A stretch of DNA of 40,074 nucleotides from an uncultured Collinsella sp. (lineage in GTDB: Bacteria > Actinomycetota > Coriobacteriia > Coriobacteriales > Coriobacteriaceae): contig CAKTWK010000018.1 in NCBI GenBank assembly GCA_934630735.1, positions 1 through 40,074 on the forward strand. The letters run 5' to 3'. Made by a program: the position numbers and the translations under genes. Below are positions 31,794 through 40,074 of this stretch, piece by piece; within the stretch, counting starts at the first letter, position 1, and each line of letters opens with the position of its first letter. The notes below the pieces were generated by a model. That model worked only from the letters and a program-made list of their open reading frames with translations, ran no database searches and was not told the origin of the DNA.

Positions 31794-33347
31794 ATGGCAC
31801 AGCGTCATCTTCCTGCACTCCTGATCATCATGGACGGCTGTGGCCTGGCTCCGGCCGATGGCGAGAACGCCGTCGCTGCTGCCAAGACGCCCTTCCTTGA
31901 TAGCCTGTACGAGAAGTACCCTCACACCACGCTCGGCGCTTCGGGCGAGGACGTGGGCCTTCCCGACGGCCAGATGGGTAACTCCGAGGTGGGTCACCTC
32001 AACATCGGTGCCGGCCGCATCGTGTTCCAGGAGCTTTCGCGCATCAACAATGCCATCAAGGACGGCTCCATCGCCAAGAACGAGGTCTTCGTCAAGGCTA
32101 TGGACGACGTCAAGGCTGACGGCAAGACTCTCCACCTCATGGGCCTTATGAGCCCTGGCGGTGTTCATTCTCACATGAACCACGTCGAGGCTCTGGTCAA
32201 GATGGCTGCCCAGCATGGCGTCAAGACCGTTCGCGTCCACGCCTTCATGGATGGCCGTGACGTTGACCCGCAGTCCGGTGCCGGCTACATGAGTGAGTTC
32301 TGCGCCTTCCTGGCTAAGATCTCCGAGGAGACCGGTTGCGACGCTCGCGTTGCCACCGTTTCGGGCCGCTATTGGGCCATGGACCGCGACAACCGTTGGG
32401 AGCGCATCCAGCGCGCCTACGACGTCATGGTCAACGCGTCCGATGCCGATACCGATCCCGTTGCCGGTATCAAGGCCTACTACGAGAAGGATCCGCGCGG
32501 CGACGAGTTCGTCGAGCCCTTCGCTGCCCACAACGAGGGCATTCACGAGGGCGACGCGGCCATCTTCTTCAACTTCCGTCCCGACCGCGCTCGTCAGATG
32601 ACCCGCGTGTTCACGGACAAGGAGTTCGATGGCTTTGAGCGCGAGCAGATTAAGCTTTCGCACTTTGTGACGATGACCGAGTACGATCCGACGTTTGACG
32701 TCGAGGTCGCCTTCCCCAAGACGTTCCCCGAGAACGTTTTGGCCGACGTTATCGCCGCCAATGGCCTGAAGCAGCTGCACACCGCCGAGACTGAGAAGTA
32801 CGCCCATGTGACGTTCTTCCTCAACGGCGGCATCGAGGAGCCCAAGGAGGGCGAGGAGCGCGTGCTCGTCGCTTCCCCCAAGGTCGCTACCTACGATCTG
32901 CAGCCCGAGATGAGCGCTCCCGAGGTTACCGAGAAGCTCGTCGCCGCTATTAACGAGGATCGCGCTGATTTCTACATCGTGAACTTCGCGAACTGCGACA
33001 TGGTTGGTCACACTGGTGTCTTCGACGCCGCCGTTAAGGCCGTCGAGGCTGTTGACGATGCCCTGTCCAAGGTTGTCCCGGCGATTCTCGCTAAGGGCGG
33101 CTTTGCGCTGATTACCGCCGATCACGGCAACGCCGATCACATGTTTGACGTTGCTTCCGACGGTTCCAAGCATCCGTTCACGGCTCACACCACCAACCGT
33201 GTCCCGTTCATCATTATTGATGAGAAGGCACAGCTCACCGGTATCGAGGACGGCCGTCTTTCCGATATCGCTCCGACCATGCTCACCATGGCTGGTATTG
33301 AGCCTTCCGCCGAGATGACGGGTCGCGTGCTCGCCACCGAGGCTTAA
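31794..33347 (+). CDS. gpmI: 2,3-bisphosphoglycerate-independent phosphoglycerate mutase
   Basis: Mn-dependent enzyme converting 3- to 2-phosphoglycerate. The 517-residue product is of the alkaline-phosphatase superfamily: metal ligands in IIMDGCGLAP (Asp14) and the phosphoserine Ser64 in GQMGNSEVGHLNIGAGR. The insert domain carries VHSHMNH and DGRDVDP, and further ligands lie in NCDMVGHTG and ADHGNADHM. It starts 5 bases after tpiA and ends before a strong terminator, so it closes the pgk-tpiA-gpmI operon. Confidence 0.96.
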   Translation: MAQRHLPALLIIMDGCGLAPADGENAVAAAKTPFLDSLYEKYPHTTLGASGEDVGLPDGQMGNSEVGHLNIGAGRIVFQELSRINNAIKDGSIAKNEVFVKAMDDVKADGKTLHLMGLMSPGGVHSHMNHVEALVKMAAQHGVKTVRVHAFMDGRDVDPQSGAGYMSEFCAFLAKISEETGCDARVATVSGRYWAMDRDNRWERIQRAYDVMVNASDADTDPVAGIKAYYEKDPRGDEFVEPFAAHNEGIHEGDAAIFFNFRPDRARQMTRVFTDKEFDGFEREQIKLSHFVTMTEYDPTFDVEVAFPKTFPENVLADVIAANGLKQLHTAETEKYAHVTFFLNGGIEEPKEGEERVLVASPKVATYDLQPEMSAPEVTEKLVAAINEDRADFYIVNFANCDMVGHTGVFDAAVKAVEAVDDALSKVVPAILAKGGFALITADHGNADHMFDVASDGSKHPFTAHTTNRVPFIIIDEKAQLTGIEDGRLSDIAPTMLTMAGIEPSAEMTGRVLATEA

Positions 33348-33372
33348 TAGAAAACAAATACCGTTTTCTAGT

Positions 33373-33407
33373 AAGGGGGTTGTCCACAACCGGACAACCC
33401 CCTTTTT
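33373..33407 (+). terminator. Intrinsic terminator after gpmI
   Basis: AAGGGGGTTGTCC (33373-33385) pairs perfectly with GGACAACCCCCTT (33392-33404), loop ACAACC, followed by a T run to 33407. Confidence 0.93.
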
Positions 33408-33511
33408 GGTATTTCTGCCATTTCTACCCCGTCTCCAAATGGCAGGTGGGGGAGTGCTGGGGGTTGTGGTACAGTACTGGAGTTTGAATTGTTCTATTAA
33501 GGAGCTTATCT

Positions 33512-33766
33512 ATGGGTCCGTTCCAGATTCTTCTGTTTGTCGTTTGGGCTGTCTCTGCCGTGGCGCTGACGATTCTCGTCCTGATGCATTCCGGTAAGGG
33601 CACCGGCGTTTCGGATATGATCGCTAGCTCGCTGTATAACTCCAGCTCTGCCACGGGCGTCATGGAGCAGAACCTCGATCGCCTGACCGTCATCATGGCT
33701 GTCGTCTTTGCCGTGTGTGTCGTCCTGTGCATGTTCTTCTTCCCGCAGGGTATCGTCGGCTACTAA
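33512..33766 (+). CDS. secG: Preprotein translocase subunit SecG
   Basis: Small accessory subunit of the SecYEG protein channel. The 84-residue product has two hydrophobic helices (about 4-25 and 58-80) joined by a short polar loop with the family motif LMHSGKGTGVSDM and a Ser/Gly-rich stretch. TAAGGAG lies about 7 bases before ATG 33512. It stands between two intrinsic terminators, so it is a single-gene unit. Its position after the glycolytic genes is the conserved actinobacterial and Firmicute arrangement. Confidence 0.93.
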   Translation: MGPFQILLFVVWAVSAVALTILVLMHSGKGTGVSDMIASSLYNSSSATGVMEQNLDRLTVIMAVVFAVCVVLCMFFFPQGIVGY

Positions 33767-33791
33767 GCGTCGGCGTAAATACGTTTGCAAT

Positions 33792-33818
33792 GGGTCTCGC
33801 AGGTGCGGGACCCTTTTT
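33792..33818 (+). terminator. Intrinsic terminator after secG
   Basis: GGGTCTCGC (33792-33800) pairs with GCGGGACCC (33805-33813, one U-G) around AGGT, followed by TTTTT. Confidence 0.9.
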
Positions 33819-33931
33819 GTTTACATATTTTTAACAGAGTCAAAATATCCCCACATACTTCGCCCAACTAAAGAAATTCTCGACCGTTAACCGGAATTAG
33901 CCCCAAATCGTGCATAAAATGCGCTACTGTA

Positions 33932-33960
33932 TTGCAAAACGTTGGTCCGTTGTGCATAAC
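33932..33960 (+). promoter_or_regulatory. Probable promoter of the second peptide transporter, overlapped by an AAAACGTT site
   Basis: TTGCAA (33932-33937) and CATAAC (33955-33960) are exactly 17 bases apart, each 4/6 to consensus. GCAAAACGTTGG (33934-33945) overlaps the -35 and spacer, a typical repressor position. The 293-base gap (33767-34059) also holds the direct repeat GTGCATAA (33910 and 33952) and a GACATATGTC palindrome (34009-34018). Confidence 0.45.
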
Positions 33961-34059
33961 CAGCCATAGCAGCGGGCGGCGTTTTGATGGTTCGGATCGG
34001 ATTGTCTCGACATATGTCCGACTGAACATTTTTTTGTCCTATCTCATAAGGAGGATGGC

Positions 34060-35736
34060 ATGGCTGATTCTATGTTCCACCAGCCCGTTATGGGTCGTCG
34101 CGCCTTTGTCGGCGGCACCCTTGCTGCGAGCTCCATGGCTTTTCTTGCCGCATGCGGCAAGAAGGGCGGCGACGCTTCCGGTTCTGAGTCCGGTTCGACG
34201 CTGAACTTCTACATCAACAACCCGGTCTGCATCGACCCCTACAACGTCCAGGAAGATCAGGGTACTCAGGTCAACTACCAGCTGTTCGACGCTCTTACCT
34301 CTTACGACGCCGAGAAGGGCAAGATCGTCCCGCTGGCTTGCGAGTCCTTCGAGGCCAACGACGACGCCACCGAGTTCACCTTCAAGATCAAGAAGGCCAA
34401 GTTCCACAACGGTGACGACGTTACCTCCAAGTCCTTCAAGCTCGCTTGGGAGCGTCTGGTCAACACCAAGTCGGCCATCGCTACCGAGTACGGTCCTTCC
34501 GAGGTCTCCTATCACCTTTCCATGGTCGAGGGCTATGACGACCTGCTTGCCGGTAACGCTACCGAGCTCAGCGGTGTTACTTGCCCCGACGATGAGACCC
34601 TCGTCGTCAAGCTGTCTTCCGCTTACGCCGACTTCCCCTTCGTCGCCTCTCACCCGGCTCTGTCCCCGGTTCCCGAGTGCGCTGAGTCCGATGTCAAGAG
34701 CTTCTACCTTGCCCCAATCGGTAACGGCCCGTTCATGATGGACGGCAAGTGGGAGGATGGTCAGGAGATCAACCTCAAGAAGTTCGACGATTACTATGGC
34801 GACAAGGCCAAGATCGATGGCATCCACTTCCAGGTCATCAAGGACATGGAGACCGCCTACAAGGAGTTCCAGGCCGGTAACCTCGATATCTGCGACGTTC
34901 CCGTTGCTCAGATCGACGCAGCCAAGAAGGATCGCGGCGTGTCCAAGGACGGCTACACCATGGGTGACGGCGAGCGCATGCTGCTCGGCGCCGAGCCTTC
35001 CACCTACTACCTGGCCTGCAACAACACGGCCGAGCCGTTCAACAATGCCGACCTGCGCAGGGGTATCTCCCTGGCCATCAACCGTGAGGCCATCTGCAAG
35101 ACCATCTTCAAGGGTACCCGTACCCCCGCCGACGGCATTGTTCCTCCGGGCATCGATGGCTACAAGGAGGGCGCATGGGAGTTCTGCGCCTACGACGTCG
35201 ACAAGGCTAACGAGTACCTCGACAAGGTTGCTCCTGCCGGCGCTAACGGCGACCGTGGCATTAGCGTGACCCTTTCCTACAACCAGGACGGTGGCCACAA
35301 GGAGATCATGGAGTCCATCATCGGCGACCTCGCCAAGGTTGGCGTTACCGCTGTCTCCGATACCCCCGAGTGGTCTGCCCTGCTCGAGCAGTATCAGAAC
35401 CTCAACTATCAGTTCGGTCGTCTGGGCTGGATTGCCGACTACCCGATCATGGACAACTTCCTGTATCCGCTGTTCCACTCCGACTCCCTCGGTGGCGACA
35501 ACCGCTCTGGTTACAACAACCCCGAGTTCGACGCCAAGGTCGACGAGGCTCGTACCACGGTTGACGACGAAGAGCGCGTCGCTAAGATGCAGGAGGCCGA
35601 CGCTATGGTCGCTGCCGACTGCCCGGTCATCCCGGTGATGTTCTACACGCACACCATCGCCGGCTCCGATCGCATCAAGCACCTCTATGTCGATCCGCAG
35701 AAGCACGCCGAGCTGGGTACCGCTGAGCTCGCCTAA
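34060..35736 (+). CDS. oppA: Peptide ABC transporter substrate-binding lipoprotein (OppA-like)
   Basis: Extracytoplasmic binding protein of family 5, expected to capture oligopeptides. The 558-residue product has a signal peptide with RR at 13-14 (GRRAFVGGT) and a lipobox ending at Cys32 (LAAC). The mature part includes IKKAKFHNGDDVTSKSF, LRRGISLAINREAI and GWIADYPIMDNFLYPLF, all characteristic of OppA/MppA-like proteins. ATG 34060 has AAGGAGG 5 bases upstream. It heads an operon with two permeases and two ATPases. Codon bias indicates high expression. Peptide specificity is family-based and not directly visible. Confidence 0.9.
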   Translation: MADSMFHQPVMGRRAFVGGTLAASSMAFLAACGKKGGDASGSESGSTLNFYINNPVCIDPYNVQEDQGTQVNYQLFDALTSYDAEKGKIVPLACESFEANDDATEFTFKIKKAKFHNGDDVTSKSFKLAWERLVNTKSAIATEYGPSEVSYHLSMVEGYDDLLAGNATELSGVTCPDDETLVVKLSSAYADFPFVASHPALSPVPECAESDVKSFYLAPIGNGPFMMDGKWEDGQEINLKKFDDYYGDKAKIDGIHFQVIKDMETAYKEFQAGNLDICDVPVAQIDAAKKDRGVSKDGYTMGDGERMLLGAEPSTYYLACNNTAEPFNNADLRRGISLAINREAICKTIFKGTRTPADGIVPPGIDGYKEGAWEFCAYDVDKANEYLDKVAPAGANGDRGISVTLSYNQDGGHKEIMESIIGDLAKVGVTAVSDTPEWSALLEQYQNLNYQFGRLGWIADYPIMDNFLYPLFHSDSLGGDNRSGYNNPEFDAKVDEARTTVDDEERVAKMQEADAMVAADCPVIPVMFYTHTIAGSDRIKHLYVDPQKHAELGTAELA

Positions 35737-35832
35737 GAGTTTGCAGCTTCCGTGAGGGTCAAGTATTTACGTAGACCTCATGGGAAACATACAGTTCTCC
35801 CTAACCTGGGGTAAACTGGCTGATGGTAATTT

Positions 35833-35865
35833 TGGGATGCCGGTCTGGCGATCGGCATCCCATTT
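35833..35865 (+). terminator. Hairpin between the oppA-like and oppB-like genes
   Basis: TGGGATGCCG (35833-35842) pairs perfectly with CGGCATCCCA (35853-35862), followed by TTT. A weaker TGAGGGTC/GACCTCA hairpin lies upstream (35753-35780). It probably allows partial read-through, keeping the binding protein more abundant than the permeases. Confidence 0.65.
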
Positions 35866-35892
35866 AGGTTAATCCCTAGATAGGGGAGTGGT

Positions 35893-36930
35893 ATGGGTAA
35901 GTACATCGTTAAACGTGTGCTTCAGTTCATCCCGGTGTTTTTGGGCGTTACGCTGATTCTGTTCGCCCTCCAGAATATCGTGCCGGGAGATCCGATCAAG
36001 CTGATCGGTGGAGACAAGGCTCTGTCCCCCGAGGTGGAGCTTCAGCTTCGCGTTCGCTATCACCTGGTCCAGACGGACGAGGACGGCAACGCGATCCTTG
36101 ACGAGAACGGCGACCCCGTTCAAACGTCGCTCGTGGACCGTTACTTGTATTACATGAACGGCCTGCTTCATGGCGATCTGGGCAATTCGTATCAGCGCAA
36201 GCTGCCGGTTACGGAGATCTTTGCCCAGAAGTATCCGTATACGGTCAAACTTGCCGCGTGCGCCATCGTGCTCGAGGCAATCATGGGTATCGGTGCGGGT
36301 ATCATTTCGGCGGTAAAGCGTTATTCCTTCTGGGATATTTTGGTAACGCTCACCACGTCGATCCTCGTCGCCGTCCCGGCCTTCTGGCTCGGTATGTTGC
36401 TGCAGCTGTTCTTTGGCGTCATCCTCAAGGATGCCACCGGCGGCGCATTCTCCATGCCGATCTCGGGTGCCGGCGGTTCCAGCTCTCAGTATCAGGATTG
36501 GATGCACTATGTGCTTCCGACCATTACGCTGGCTTCGGTTTCGACCGCTTATGCCGCCCGCATTATGCGCTCGCAGCTGCTTGACGTCATGAACCAGGAT
36601 TACATCCGTACGGCAAAAGCCAAGGGTCTCTCCAATCGCGCGATCATCGTCAAGCATGCGCTTAAGAATGCACTCATCCCCGTCGTTACCTATATCGGTG
36701 TCGACTTTGGCGGCATGCTTTCGGGCGCCATCCTGACCGAGACGGTCTTTAACTGGCCCGGTATCGGCTACGAGGTCTATCGCGCCATTAGCATGCGTGA
36801 CTGGCCTATCGTTATGGGCGGCGTTACGCTCATCGTGGTCGTCGTCATGGTGATCAACCTGCTCGTCGACATTAGCTATGCATTCCTCGACCCGCGCATC
36901 CGCCTTGGCGGTCCGTCGGATAAGGCCTAA
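35893..36930 (+). CDS. oppB: Peptide ABC transporter permease, OppB family
   Basis: Membrane subunit of the second importer. The 345-residue product starts with YIVKRVLQFIPVFLGVTLILFALQNIVPGDP, the standard OppB/DppB N-terminal helix. It carries a hydrophilic external segment with EDGNAILDENGD near residues 60-75, about six helices in all, and the coupling loop RTAKAKGLSNRAIIVKHALKNALIP. It ends LDPRIRLG as in the family. AGGGGAG precedes ATG 35893. oppC follows after 14 bases. Confidence 0.93.
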   Translation: MGKYIVKRVLQFIPVFLGVTLILFALQNIVPGDPIKLIGGDKALSPEVELQLRVRYHLVQTDEDGNAILDENGDPVQTSLVDRYLYYMNGLLHGDLGNSYQRKLPVTEIFAQKYPYTVKLAACAIVLEAIMGIGAGIISAVKRYSFWDILVTLTTSILVAVPAFWLGMLLQLFFGVILKDATGGAFSMPISGAGGSSSQYQDWMHYVLPTITLASVSTAYAARIMRSQLLDVMNQDYIRTAKAKGLSNRAIIVKHALKNALIPVVTYIGVDFGGMLSGAILTETVFNWPGIGYEVYRAISMRDWPIVMGGVTLIVVVVMVINLLVDISYAFLDPRIRLGGPSDKA

Positions 36931-36944
36931 GGGAGGTACGTCTC

Positions 36945-37880
36945 ATGCAGGAAACTGATTCTCAGTCTCAGGAGCAGGCTACCGCCACCAAGGCCGCATC
37001 TGCTCCCGCTAAGTCCCGCACGCTGTGGGGCGACGCTTTTAAGCGTCTTCGTAAGAACAAACTCGCCGTTATCGGTGTCTGCTGGATCATCATCGTCGTT
37101 TTGGTTGCCCTGACTGCCGATTTGTGGGCTAAGCCCTGGCTCGGTTCGCCGACGGCTTCCGACTCGACCACCATGGCCCAGACGTCGCTGCTGGCTCCGT
37201 GTGCCGAGCACCCGTTTGGCACCGACGCCCTTGGTCGTGACATTCTCGTTCGTGTAATCTACGGTGCACGTGTTTCGCTTTCCGTCGGTATTATGGCCAC
37301 TGCGATCTCCACGGTGATTGGTCTGGTCATGGGCGCTCTGGCCGGTTTTTACGGCGGCATCTGGGATACGATCATCATGCGCTGTGCGGATATCTTCCTG
37401 GCGTTCCCGTACGTGCTTTTCGTTGTCGCCATGATCGCCGTTATCGGCCGTGGTCTTCAGAACGTCTTTTTTGCCATCGGCATTCTCGGCTGGCCTTCTA
37501 TTGCGCGCGTCTTCCGCTCTGCAATCTTGACGGTCAAGGAAAACGACTATGTTGACGCTGCGCGCGCGATGGGTGCATCCGATGCTCGTATCGTCGTGCG
37601 TCACATCTTCCCGAACTCCGTCGCCTCCATCGTGGTCTACGCGACTATGAACATTGGTGGCGCCATTCTGACCGAGTCCGCTTTGTCCTTCCTCGGCATG
37701 GGCGTTATTCCGCCTACGCCTTCGTGGGGCTCCATGATTCAGGACGGTCAGCAGTATCTCCTGACTGCTCCCTGGATGATGATCATGCCCGGTCTGGCAA
37801 TTCTCTCGACGGTGCTCGCTTTCACCCTGCTGGGTGACGGTCTGCGCGACGCCCTCGACGTCAAGATGAAGGACGCATAA
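36945..37880 (+). CDS. oppC: Peptide ABC transporter permease, OppC family
   Basis: Second membrane subunit. The 311-residue product has a Gln/Ala-rich N-terminal tail, LWGDAFKRLRKNKLAVIGVCWIIIVVLVAL (first helix), the OppC motif HPFGTDALGRDILVRVIYGARVSL, and the coupling loop DAARAMGASDARIVVRHIFPNS. It ends in GDGLRDALDVKMKD. Unlike its counterpart in the other locus, it is not fused to an ATPase. GGGAGG precedes ATG 36945; the oppD-like gene starts 2 bases after its stop. Confidence 0.93.
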   Translation: MQETDSQSQEQATATKAASAPAKSRTLWGDAFKRLRKNKLAVIGVCWIIIVVLVALTADLWAKPWLGSPTASDSTTMAQTSLLAPCAEHPFGTDALGRDILVRVIYGARVSLSVGIMATAISTVIGLVMGALAGFYGGIWDTIIMRCADIFLAFPYVLFVVAMIAVIGRGLQNVFFAIGILGWPSIARVFRSAILTVKENDYVDAARAMGASDARIVVRHIFPNSVASIVVYATMNIGGAILTESALSFLGMGVIPPTPSWGSMIQDGQQYLLTAPWMMIMPGLAILSTVLAFTLLGDGLRDALDVKMKDA

Positions 37881-37882
37881 GG

Positions 37883-38974
37883 ATGAAGAAGAACAAGAAC
37901 TATGTGGACCTGAAGGACCAGCCGGTTCCCGAGGGCCAGCATCTGCTCGAGGTCGATGACCTTAAGATGTATTTCCACACCGAGGATGGCGTCGTTCGCG
38001 CTGTCGACGGTGTCTCCTACACGCTCGATCGCGGTGAGACCTTGGGCGTCGTCGGCGAGTCCGGCTCCGGTAAGTCCGTGACCGCCATGACCATCATGGG
38101 CCTTATCTCGATGCCTCCGGGAAAGATTGAGGGCGGTGACGTTCGCTACCGCGGCCGTTCTATCCTCGAGATGACCGAGGAAGAGATGCAGCACATTCGC
38201 GGTAACGATATCGCGATGATCTTCCAGGATCCTATGACCTCCCTGAACCCGGTCTACAAGATCGGCAAGCAGGTGGGCGAGGGCCTTCGCCTGCACCGTG
38301 GTTACTCCAAGCAGGAGGCGCTCAAGCGCGCCACCGAGCTTTTGGACCTCGTCGGTATTCCCGAGCCCGAGAAGCGCGTCAATGAGTATCCGCACCAGTT
38401 CTCGGGCGGCATGCGTCAGCGCGTCATGATCGCTATGGCTCTTGCCTGCGATCCCGATATTCTGATTGCCGACGAGCCCACGACGGCTTTGGACGTTACC
38501 ATTCAGGCTCAGATTATCGAGCTCATGCAGGAGATGCAGGAGAAGAACGGCAACGCCATCATCATGATTACCCATGACCTTGGCGTCGTCGCCGATATGG
38601 CCGATAAGATCATGGTTATGTACGCCGGCCGTCCTGTCGAGTTCGGTACTGCTGAGGAAATCTTCTACGAGAGCCGCCACCCCTACACCTGGGGTCTTAT
38701 CCGCTCCATCCCGGAGCAGGCCATCGAGGAGAAGAAGCCGCTTACGCCGATTCACGGCAACCCGCCTTCGCTCATGAACCTGCCTGAGGGTTGCGTCTTC
38801 TCTCCTCGCTGCCCCTATGCGACGGACAAGTGCCGCAAGCAGCGCCCCGAGCGCGTTGTCACCGAGTCTGGTCACTACTCTGCGTGCCACTACTCCGGTG
38901 ACCCCGAGTTCCTCAAGAACGCTCCTGAGACGTCCCGTACGCGCAAGGATTCCAAGAAGGGAGGCGAGGCGTAA
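37883..38974 (+). CDS. oppD: Peptide ABC transporter ATP-binding protein, OppD family
   Basis: Nucleotide-binding subunit. The 363-residue product has Walker A GESGSGKS near 57-64, Q-loop MIFQDPMTSLNPVY, signature FSGGMRQRVMIAMAL, Walker B LIADEPTTALD and switch His in MITHD. The C-terminal oligopeptide region has cysteines (EGCVFSPRCPYATDKCRKQRP, split here across PEGCVFSPRCPY and KCRKQ) that in many homologues bind a 4Fe-4S cluster. The start is ATG 37883 with TAAGG close upstream. It abuts the oppF-like gene. Confidence 0.94.
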   Translation: MKKNKNYVDLKDQPVPEGQHLLEVDDLKMYFHTEDGVVRAVDGVSYTLDRGETLGVVGESGSGKSVTAMTIMGLISMPPGKIEGGDVRYRGRSILEMTEEEMQHIRGNDIAMIFQDPMTSLNPVYKIGKQVGEGLRLHRGYSKQEALKRATELLDLVGIPEPEKRVNEYPHQFSGGMRQRVMIAMALACDPDILIADEPTTALDVTIQAQIIELMQEMQEKNGNAIIMITHDLGVVADMADKIMVMYAGRPVEFGTAEEIFYESRHPYTWGLIRSIPEQAIEEKKPLTPIHGNPPSLMNLPEGCVFSPRCPYATDKCRKQRPERVVTESGHYSACHYSGDPEFLKNAPETSRTRKDSKKGGEA

Positions 38975-40003
38975 ATGGCAGACAATAACGAGCGTACTCC
39001 GCTGCTGAAGGTCGAGCACCTCTCTAAGGAGTTCCCCGCAGAGTCCGGCATGTTCGCCAAGCGCTTCTCTAAGCGTGTCGTCTCTGCTGTGAATGACATT
39101 TCGTTCGAGATTTATCCGGGCGAGACCTTTGGCCTGGTCGGTGAGTCTGGTTGCGGTAAGTCCACCACGGGCCGCACCATCATGCGCCTGACGAAGCCGA
39201 CGGCAGGTAAGGTGTTCTTCCAGGGCAAAGATGTTGCCGAGATGAGCAAGCACGAGATCAAGGATATGCGTCGCGAGATGCAGTTTATCTTCCAGGATCC
39301 CTATGCTTCACTGAACCCTCGTATGACGATTGGTGAGATCGTCTCCGAGCCCATGACCATTCATGGTGTGGGCACCAAGGAAGAGCGTATCGAGCGCGTC
39401 CGTGAGCTGCTGGATGTCGTCGGTCTGAACCCCGAGCACATCAACCGCTATCCGCATGAGTTCTCGGGCGGCCAGCGTCAGCGTGTCGGCATCGCCCGCG
39501 CGTTCGCCCTGAAGCCCAAGCTGATCATCTGCGACGAGCCCGTATCCGCTCTGGATGTTTCCATTCAGGCTCAGGTCCTGAACCTGCTCAAGGAACTCCA
39601 GGACAAGTTCGGTACCGCATATCTGTTTATCGCCCACGACCTGTCCGTCGTGCAGCACATCTCCGATCGCGTTGCCGTTATGTACCTGGGCAAGATGGTC
39701 GAGGTCTCGGACTGGAAGACGCTCTATAGCGAGCCGCACCACCCGTACACGCAGTCGCTGCTGTCTGCCGTGCCGGTGCCCGATCCGGATATCCAGAAGA
39801 CCCGCAAGCGCATCATCCTCGCTGGCGATCCGCCGTCGCCGCTGGATCCGCCGACCGGCTGCCGTTTCCACACGCGCTGCCCGATCGCGCAGGGCATCTG
39901 CTCCGAGAAGCTTCCCGAGTTTAAGGAAGTTGCTCCGGGCCACTGCTGCGCCTGCCACTTCGCCGAGCCGTTCCCGATCAAGGAATCGCACATCGACCTG
40001 TAG
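38975..40003 (+). CDS. oppF: Peptide ABC transporter ATP-binding protein, OppF family
   Basis: Second nucleotide-binding subunit, partner of the OppD-like protein. The 342-residue product has Walker [10 protein letters not shown] near 58-66, Q-loop [14 protein letters not shown], signature [15 protein letters not shown], Walker [12 protein letters not shown], switch His in FIAHD, and the C-terminal Cys-containing region ([15 protein letters not shown]). ATG 38975 directly follows the TAA of oppD, with GGGAGG about 14 bases upstream and a second purine-rich stretch nearer. Only 71 unassigned bases remain in the window after its stop. Confidence 0.94.
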   Translation: MADNNERTPLLKVEHLSKEFPAESGMFAKRFSKRVVSAVNDISFEIYPGETFGLVGESGCGKSTTGRTIMRLTKPTAGKVFFQGKDVAEMSKHEIKDMRREMQFIFQDPYASLNPRMTIGEIVSEPMTIHGVGTKEERIERVRELLDVVGLNPEHINRYPHEFSGGQRQRVGIARAFALKPKLIICDEPVSALDVSIQAQVLNLLKELQDKFGTAYLFIAHDLSVVQHISDRVAVMYLGKMVEVSDWKTLYSEPHHPYTQSLLSAVPVPDPDIQKTRKRIILAGDPPSPLDPPTGCRFHTRCPIAQGICSEKLPEFKEVAPGHCCACHFAEPFPIKESHIDL

Positions 40004-40074
40004 TCGGTGAACTGTCCGGGCCCGCTCTGGAGTTGCCTTTCAGAACGTCCTCGACCATGGAAGCCCTCTTATCC

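Noticed and set aside
34009..34018. LexA box before the oppA-like gene
   Set aside because: The core CATATG-type palindrome resembles the SOS box, but only about 10 of 14 positions match and the CGAAC half-site is broken; a peptide transporter is also an unlikely SOS target.
1..40074. CRISPR arrays, insertion sequences, prophage genes, tRNA genes
   Set aside because: No regularly spaced repeats, transposase or integrase motifs, phage structural genes or tRNA cloverleafs were recognised in the window.
40004..40074. A terminator or new gene after the oppF-like gene
   Set aside because: The remaining 71 bases show no convincing hairpin with T run and no start with a ribosome site.

Overview
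The window reads as chromosomal DNA of a high-GC, gut-type actinobacterium of the Coriobacteriia, most likely Collinsella or a close relative. This is inferred from the gene content and from the actinobacterial neighbourhood uvrC ... rapZ-whiA ... gap-pgk-tpiA ... secG. It also fits the strong C-ending codon bias of the highly expressed genes and the scavenging gene set. No taxonomic search was possible.

Layout. (1) 1-175: 3' part of a 5S rRNA gene and the terminator of its rRNA operon. (2) 303-3810: coaE, a membrane-anchored lytic transglycosylase and uvrB, ending in a long hairpin shared with the convergent operon. (3) 3876-7698, minus strand: a Mrp/ApbC Fe-S carrier ATPase followed by two unrelated flavoprotein oxidoreductases. 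(4) 7884-15725: uvrA behind a LexA/SOS-box-like site, a YbaK deacylase, a MurJ flippase with an unusual acidic, repeat-bearing N-terminal extension, and uvrC. The whole UvrABC excinuclease is therefore encoded within about 14 kb. (5) 15726-26608: an apparent sialic-acid (N-acetylneuraminate) uptake and catabolism locus. It holds a peptide-family ABC transporter (binding lipoprotein, permease, fused permease-ATPase, ATPase), an acetylesterase with a tandem paralogue that has lost its nucleophile, an aldolase of the NanA/DapA family, a ROK kinase and the epimerase NanE. (6) 26622-33766: rapZ, whiA, gap, pgk, tpiA, gpmI and secG, a housekeeping block of regulators, lower glycolysis and the Sec translocon. 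(7) 34060-40003: a second complete peptide-type ABC transporter (oppABCDF-like). The last 71 bases (40004-40074) show nothing I can assign.

How the genes fit together. In region 5 the transporter would import sialic acid, the esterase would remove O-acetyl groups, the aldolase would yield N-acetylmannosamine and pyruvate, the ROK kinase would phosphorylate ManNAc, and NanE would give GlcNAc-6-P. No sialidase, nagA, nagB or local regulator gene lies in the window. The products feed the glycolytic genes of region 6.

The most interesting non-coding signals are two elements. One is a nested three-stem structure in the 365-base leader of the sialic-acid transporter (15886-15980). The other is a roughly 100-base nested hairpin capped by a C(TTCG)G tetraloop just before nanE (25711-25808). 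AAAACGTT-centred operator-like sites also recur upstream of both binding-protein genes and of gap.
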